Positions 12,945 through 16,899 of a stretch of DNA of 16,899 bases are shown here, piece by piece. The stretch spans positions 1 through 16,899 of the forward strand of contig NZ_CALIBF010000061.1 of assembly GCF_938045465.1 (NCBI RefSeq), in the 5' to 3' direction. Every line of letters starts with the position of its first letter. The stretch's first letter is position 1. The translations under genes and the position numbers were made by a program. The notes below the pieces were generated by a model. The model had not been told where the DNA came from. It made no database searches and was given only the letters and a program-made list of their open reading frames with translations. This stretch comes from an uncultured Campylobacter sp. (lineage in GTDB: Bacteria; Campylobacterota; Campylobacteria; Campylobacterales; Campylobacteraceae).

Positions 12945-14500
12945 ATTGCGAAAGCTTCGGTAGTTGCGGCAGCTGCACGCTCGGCGAGCCCTATGCGGAT
13001 CAAATTTTGTACAAAAAGCAGCTGATCGGCGATAAGTTTAGAGAATTTTTTGACGGCGAGTTTGAATTTTTTGCCTCGCAACCGCAAAATTACCGCATCA
13101 GGGCGGAATTTGGCATCTGGCACGATATTTGGCATAGCGCATTTGATCTTGCCTACACGATGGGCGGCGCACGTAGCAAGAAAATTTTAATTAACGAATG
13201 CCCCAAAGTTGCGCTTCCTATCGCAAATTTAATGCCGCGGCTGCTAGAGGCGCTTAGGCGGAGCGAAGCTTTAAAAGAAAGGCTCTTTGGCGTCGAGTTT
13301 ATCTCGTGCGCCAGCGGGATTTTGGCGACGCTGCTTTATCACAAGCGCCTGGGTGAGCGCGAGCAGGAGGCGATTTGCGAGCTGGCGGACAAGCTTGGCA
13401 TCGGGGTTATGGCTCGCGCGCGCGGACAGAAGCTGCTAAGCGGCGAGCTAAGCCTCACAGACGAGCTTTGCGTGGACGGGCGAGTTTATAAATTTCGCTT
13501 CGGCGAAAACGCCTTCATCCAGCCCAACCGCGGCGTGAACGAAAAGATGATCGCCTGGGCGAGAAGCTGCGTGGACTTCGGCAAAGAGGGCGCAAGCGAG
13601 GTGTGCGCCGCGCAGAATTTCGCCGCAAAGAATTTCATAACAGAGAATTCCGCTGCGCAAAATTACGGCTGCGAGGAGCCCGCCCCGCGAAATTCTACGG
13701 ATCGAAATTTTGCTTCTGAAAATTCCGCCGAATTTAACGCCGCTTTCCGGAATTCCGTTAAAGCAAATTCTGCTCGCGCGGAGTTTAACGGCAAAAATTC
13801 CGCGAAATCTAACTGTGCGTCCGCAGGCGAGAGCTCTGCGGATAAAAATTTCGCTCGTAAGGATTTGGACGCGCAAAGTTCCGCCACGAAAAATTTGGAT
13901 TGCGAAAAACAAAGCGTGCAAAATTCAGCCTGCGAAGGGCGCGGCGCACAAAATTCGGGCCACGAGCAGTCCGCCCCGCAAAATTCGAGCTGCGAACAAC
14001 ATGCCGTGCGCCCAGAAAGCTCCGCCGCGCGCGATCTGCTGGAGCTGTACTGCGGGCACGGCAACTTTACCATCCCGCTTGCGGCTAAATTTAACCGCGT
14101 GTTGGCGAGCGAAATTTCAAAAAGCTCGATTGCGAATGCGCGCATAAACTGCGAGCTCAACGGCGTTTGTAACGCGCAATTCGTCCGCCTTAGTGCAGAT
14201 GAGCTAATGAGCGCATTTGCGCGGCAGCGCGAGTTTGAGCGGCTAAAGGGGATCGATATTTTCGGCTACGATTTTTCGCACGTCTTGATCGATCCGCCGC
14301 GCGCGGGGCTGGAGCCTAGCGTGATTGATTTCATAAAAAATTTTCAAAATTTGATCTACATCTCCTGTAACCCGCAGACGCTTTTTGAAAATTTACGCTC
14401 GCTTTGCGCTACGCACGAGGTGCGCAGGTTTGCGATCTTCGATCAGTTCGCGCATACGGCGCATATCGAATGCGGCGTGCTGTTGCGGCGCAGGAGCTAG
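12941..14500 (+). CDS. trmA: tRNA (uracil-54-C5)-methyltransferase with a large repeat insertion
   Basis: A SAM-dependent enzyme that makes m5U54 in the T-loop of tRNA. Conserved TrmA regions: NYRIRAEFGIWHD (50-62), LLYHKRL (131-137), AFIQPNRGVN (191-200), SAM site LLELYCGHGNF (366-376), LIDPPRAGL (449-457), YISCNPQTL (473-481; nucleophile Cys476) and HIECGVLL (508-515; general base Glu510). All expected catalytic residues are present. At 519 residues it is about 150 longer than E. coli TrmA (366). The excess lies between about 217 and 363, just before the methyltransferase domain, and is a five-residue repeat (Asn at 226, 231, 236, 241, 251, 256, 261, 266 and so on) encoded by a 15-bp tandem repeat. 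The start overlaps the antiporter stop (ATGA) and has only a weak ribosome site. Activity is likely kept because the frame reopens exactly into the catalytic domain. Confidence 0.93.
   Translation: MNCESFGSCGSCTLGEPYADQILYKKQLIGDKFREFFDGEFEFFASQPQNYRIRAEFGIWHDIWHSAFDLAYTMGGARSKKILINECPKVALPIANLMPRLLEALRRSEALKERLFGVEFISCASGILATLLYHKRLGEREQEAICELADKLGIGVMARARGQKLLSGELSLTDELCVDGRVYKFRFGENAFIQPNRGVNEKMIAWARSCVDFGKEGASEVCAAQNFAAKNFITENSAAQNYGCEEPAPRNSTDRNFASENSAEFNAAFRNSVKANSARAEFNGKNSAKSNCASAGESSADKNFARKDLDAQSSATKNLDCEKQSVQNSACEGRGAQNSGHEQSAPQNSSCEQHAVRPESSAARDLLELYCGHGNFTIPLAAKFNRVLASEISKSSIANARINCELNGVCNAQFVRLSADELMSAFARQREFERLKGIDIFGYDFSHVLIDPPRAGLEPSVIDFIKNFQNLIYISCNPQTLFENLRSLCATHEVRRFAIFDQFAHTAHIECGVLLRRRS
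13611..14021 (+). repeat. Degenerate 15-bp tandem repeat inside trmA
   Basis: AATT recurs at 13616, 13631, 13646, 13661, 13691, 13706, 13721, 13751, 13766 and 13796, all in one 15-base phase. After a 6-base shift near 13821-13841 it recurs at 13847, 13892, 13922, 13952 and 13982 in one new phase. The unit is roughly CGCAAAATTCCGCCG, about 26 units, encoding x-x-(Gln/Lys/Arg)-Asn-(Ser/Phe). The 3' third adds a 30-base higher-order period. Both the period and the phase shift are multiples of three, so the reading frame is kept. Confidence 0.85.
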
Positions 14501-14564
14501 GTGAGCTTAAAATCGAAGTCGCGGATTTAGGTTTCGCGTGGGATAAAATTTCGCCTAAAATATG

Positions 14565-14570
14565 TATAAT
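14565..14570 (+). promoter_or_regulatory. -10 box of ilvA
   Basis: A perfect TATAAT, 30 bases before the ilvA start codon, within the 100-base gap after trmA. This suggests ilvA can be transcribed independently of the antiporter-trmA pair. No leader peptide or attenuator hairpin is visible. Confidence 0.65.
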
Positions 14571-14600
14571 AACAAAATTTAAAATTACGAAAGGAAATAA

Positions 14601-15812
14601 ATGGTTGATCTAAATAAAATTATCCAAGCAAAGCGCACGATAAACGATTTCGTCTATAAAACGCCCTTTGCTCTGGCGCCGAAGCTCAGCAAGCTTTACG
14701 GCGCAGAAGTGTATCTCAAAAGCGAGAATTTGCAGCGCACCGGCGCGTATAAGATTCGCGGCGCTTATAATAAAATCGCACATCTTACGGACGAGGAGCG
14801 GGCACATGGAGTAATAGCCGCAAGCGCGGGCAACCACGCCCAAGGCGTAGCGATGAGCGCGCAAAAATTCGGCGTGCATGCCGTGATCGTAATGCCTGAA
14901 GCCACGCCGCTACTTAAGGTAAGCGGCACGAAGGCTCTGGGCGCAGAGATCATCCTAAAGGGCGATAATTTCGACGAGGCGTATGCGTTTGCACTGGAAT
15001 ATGCCAAAGAGCACAATCTGACGTTCGTGCATCCCTTCAACGACGAGTTCGTCCAAGCGGGTCAAGGCACGATCGCGCTTGAGATGATCGAGGAGGTCGC
15101 AGATCTTGAATACATCGTCGTTCCAGTTGGCGGCGGCGGGCTTGCGACGGGGGTTTGCAGCTGCGCCAAGCAGATCAATCCGGACATTAAAATCATCGCC
15201 GTAGCCGCCAAGGGCGCGCCCGCGATGCACGATAGCTTCGTCGCGAAAAAGCCTCTAAATTCCAAATCCGTCCGCACCATCGCCGACGGCATCGCCGTGC
15301 GGGATACTAGCGAGATCACGCTTAGCACGATCATCGAGTGCGTCGATGAGTTCGTGCAGGTCGATGACGAGGAGATCGCAAGCGCGATACTCTATCTGCT
15401 CGAGCAGCAAAAAATCATCGTCGAGGGCGCGGGCGCGGCGGGAGTAGCAGCGCTGATGAACGCGAAATTTGCATTCCCCGCGGGCGCAAAGATCGGAATT
15501 ATCCTAAGCGGCGGCAACATCGACGTGCAGATGCTAAACATCATCATCGAAAAGGGTCTTATCAAATCGCACCGCAAGATGACGATCAACGTCACGCTCG
15601 TCGATAAGCCGGGCGCGCTTACGGGACTTACCGAAATTTTGCGCCGCGCCAACGCAAACATCGTCAAGATCGACTACGACCGCTTCTCGACCAATATCGA
15701 GTACGGCGACGCGCAGATCACGATCACGCTTGAGACCAAGGGCAAGGCTCATCAAGAGGACATCGCCTGGGCACTTAAAAACGCAGGGTATGATTTCAGG
15801 GAGATTTTATAG
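14601..15812 (+). CDS. ilvA: Threonine ammonia-lyase (threonine dehydratase) with ACT domain
   Basis: A PLP enzyme that deaminates L-threonine to 2-oxobutanoate, the entry step to isoleucine; cytoplasmic. The 403-residue length fits the short IlvA form: a catalytic fold II domain (1-320) and a single ACT domain (about 328-403, NVTLVDKPGALTGLTEILRR). The PLP lysine is Lys51 in RTGAYKIRGA. Other contacts are SAGNHAQG (75-82), the phosphate-binding VGGGG (176-180) and SGGN (303-306). Enzymes of this size differ from the 514-residue E. coli IlvA with two ACT-like domains, so feedback by isoleucine is uncertain. Start: AAAGGA before ATG, with its own -10 box. It is the last gene of the plus-strand run, followed by a repeat-rich spacer. 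Confidence 0.95.
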   Translation: MVDLNKIIQAKRTINDFVYKTPFALAPKLSKLYGAEVYLKSENLQRTGAYKIRGAYNKIAHLTDEERAHGVIAASAGNHAQGVAMSAQKFGVHAVIVMPEATPLLKVSGTKALGAEIILKGDNFDEAYAFALEYAKEHNLTFVHPFNDEFVQAGQGTIALEMIEEVADLEYIVVPVGGGGLATGVCSCAKQINPDIKIIAVAAKGAPAMHDSFVAKKPLNSKSVRTIADGIAVRDTSEITLSTIIECVDEFVQVDDEEIASAILYLLEQQKIIVEGAGAAGVAALMNAKFAFPAGAKIGIILSGGNIDVQMLNIIIEKGLIKSHRKMTINVTLVDKPGALTGLTEILRRANANIVKIDYDRFSTNIEYGDAQITITLETKGKAHQEDIAWALKNAGYDFREIL

Positions 15813-16133
15813 AATTTTGCTCGGGCTTGTGAAATTTGCCTACGCTTGCAAAATCTGCTTTTGAATTTATCCGAGATTGTAAAATTTACTCCGCGTTTGC
15901 ACCAATGCTGCGCGCGACGCGGCTAAATTTACACTCGCTTGCGCACAGGTTGCGGCTCGCTACGGCTTTGACTCACCACGCTAAATTTTAATTTGCCGCT
16001 TTATACTCGCTGCGCCGAAACACTTTACGCTCTTGATTTTAAATTTTACGTAGAATTTAAAATTCCAAATATGCGGCGCAAGCCGAAATTTAAATTTAAC
16101 GCGGACGCAGTCCGCACCGCTTAAAGCGTCGTA

Positions 16134-16156
16134 GGGGGATGGGTGGGGTTTGGGGG
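16134..16156 (+). other. G-quadruplex-type motif
   Basis: Four G runs (5, 3, 4 and 5) are separated by loops AT, T and TTT, which satisfies the canonical G3+N1-7 pattern with very short loops. It lies between genes, downstream of ilvA on the strand that would be in its read-through RNA. Folding is inferred from pattern only. Confidence 0.65.
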
Positions 16157-16487
16157 CGAGCAGAGCAATGCGGTGCTGCGGGGCAGCGCCACCCTCTGCG
16201 AGAGGTGTGACCTCGCAATTCAAGCCCCCTTCCCGCCCCAAGAGAAACATATCGCGGGCTAAAATTTAAACGGAATTTCATTTTGTAATAAATTTAAAAT
16301 TTCTCTATGTAGAATTTTGCCTCTAGAATTTAGGTAGTGACGGCATTTTCTCTTAAGGGGGAAGGGGCGCTACTTGCTCTGCTTTGCTGTGCTCGCAAGA
16401 AACGCCGCCAGGCTAAGCCTTGCGTCGCTACGCTCGTTTTATAAGAGCGCTCCTCCCCCTCTTTTTTTAAAAAAATCCCCCAACCCC
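16134..16487. repeat. Inverted pair of G/C-bounded elements
   Basis: Element 1, read on the minus strand, runs from TTTCTCTTGGGGCGGGAAGG (inner end 16247) to CCCCCAAACCCC (16156-16145). Element 2, on the plus strand, runs from TTTCTCTTAAGGGGGAAGGG (16347 onward) to CCCCCAACCCC (16477-16487). They face each other across about 100 bases. Interiors differ, although TTGCTCTGCT and TGCTCGC-like words recur. Within element 1 a hairpin forms from GGTGCTG (16172-16178) and CAGCGCC (16184-16190). Confidence 0.5.
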
Positions 16488-16661
16488 TGGCACGCTCAAA
16501 GGGCGAGCTACGCTCGCGCTAATTTTAAACTGCGGTTGGCGGCAAAATTTTTGCTAAAATTCTGCATTCAGCTTGCCGTTACGCCTCACGCATCTCCTCT
16601 GCTAGGCGCTTTTTGTAGGTACGCTTGAAATGAAACGCCCAAATTAGCGGAAAGATTATCT

Positions 16662-16899
16662 CTAACCCTTTCCAAAATACATATCCACCATACCAAAAAA
16701 ACATTTGCAAACCGCATAGCAAGCGACTACATAGCTTGTCCCAAAGACGGCACCCCAAGCTACTATTTCAGAGTCGGTCGTAACAACCCAGATCGCAATC
16801 AAATATATGAAAGCGCTTAATAACGCAGTCGGGAAAAACCAATTCAGAACGCCTAATTTCTGGTGATTTATATCCGCGCTAAGATAGCCCGCCACGCAC
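16662..16899 (-). CDS. Membrane protein of unknown function, start outside window
   Basis: The frame is open from the right edge to the TAG at 16662-16664. It gives at least 78 residues with two hydrophobic segments, about LNWFFPTALLSAFIYLIAIW and AWGAVFGTSYVVACYAVCKC, then a short tail MVDMYFGKG. A GTG at 16893-16895 could start it, but the frame stays open beyond and only four bases remain, so I treat it as 5'-partial. I recognise no family. The product has a coherent membrane-protein composition, unlike the spacer reading frames. Its codons are a little AT-richer than those of the housekeeping genes, which is weak evidence only. Confidence 0.6.
   Translation of the reverse strand, partial: CVAGYLSADINHQKLGVLNWFFPTALLSAFIYLIAIWVVTTDSEIVAWGAVFGTSYVVACYAVCKCFFGMVDMYFGKG

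Larger units (their letters stand above)
15813..16661. other. 0.85 kb spacer with G-rich and inverted elements
   Basis: No gene with a ribosome site or family match. The left part (15813-16130) is AAATTT-rich. From about 16131 to 16490 the sequence carries runs of G and C, several hairpins and an inverted pair of elements listed separately. Open frames at 15981-16250 and 16096-16281 (minus) and 16374-16628 (plus) arise from these repeats and give Pro/Arg/Ala-rich products; I do not call them genes. Confidence 0.5.

Noticed and set aside
13448..13921. 157-codon open frame antisense to trmA
   Set aside because: It arises because the 15-bp repeat lacks stop codons in most frames; no ribosome site. 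Kept only as part of the antisense observation.
13611..14021. CRISPR array or phase-variable simple repeat in trmA
   Set aside because: Units are only 15 bases without conserved repeats plus unique spacers, and unit changes keep the frame, so neither CRISPR nor frameshift phase variation fits.
15981..16250. 89-codon minus-strand open frame through the G/C-bounded element
   Set aside because: Its Pro/His/Ala-rich product follows the element's G and C runs; no ribosome site. Better explained as a non-coding repeat.

Overview
The window looks like chromosomal DNA of a GC-richer Campylobacter (C. gracilis, rectus, showae or curvus type; this assignment is inference). The evidence is a class II DAHP synthase, extended -10 promoters without a clear -35 box, a conserved-looking yebC-ppiB-acpS cluster, and spacers packed with AAATTT/AAAATTTT words next to GC-rich coding sequence. 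I see no rRNA, tRNA, CRISPR array, phage gene or transposase.

Layout, left to right. Positions 1-54 hold the likely 3' end of a gene that begins outside the window. On the minus strand, a RarD/EamA transporter (728-1600) overlaps a small one-TM coiled-coil protein (325-735). Divergent from rarD is the class II DAHP synthase (1705-3048), first step of the shikimate pathway, closed by a hairpin terminator whose loop contains the stop codon. After a 1.2 kb geneless spacer comes the minus-strand operon yebC-ppiB-acpS (5866 to 4228). Divergent from yebC lie a CopZ-like copper chaperone and the Cu(I) ATPase CopA (5999-8404). A 0.9 kb spacer follows, carrying two kinds of degenerate repeat. Then come an exported ankyrin-repeat protein (9322-10557), a 0.7 kb spacer ending in a 44-nt palindrome, an NhaC-family antiporter (11244-12944) overlapping trmA by ATGA (12941-14500), and ilvA (14601-15812) with its own promoter. 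The right end is a repeat-rich spacer with a G-quadruplex-type motif and an inverted pair of G/C-bounded elements, then a membrane protein cut by the window edge.

Most genes are housekeeping: aromatic and isoleucine biosynthesis, acyl-carrier-protein activation, protein folding, copper export, cation/proton exchange and tRNA m5U54 methylation.

The most striking observation is inside trmA. Its catalytic domain is separated from the upstream domain by about 147 extra residues, encoded by a degenerate in-frame 15-bp tandem repeat (core AAATTC, about 26 units, Asn at every fifth residue). The repeat word resembles the AAAATTT/AAAATTC words of the spacers. Read on the other strand, the same DNA looks like a pentapeptide-repeat (A-E-F-x-x) protein. 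This suggests either a spacer-type minisatellite or an inverted pentapeptide-repeat coding block expanding within an essential-type enzyme fold without breaking its frame.
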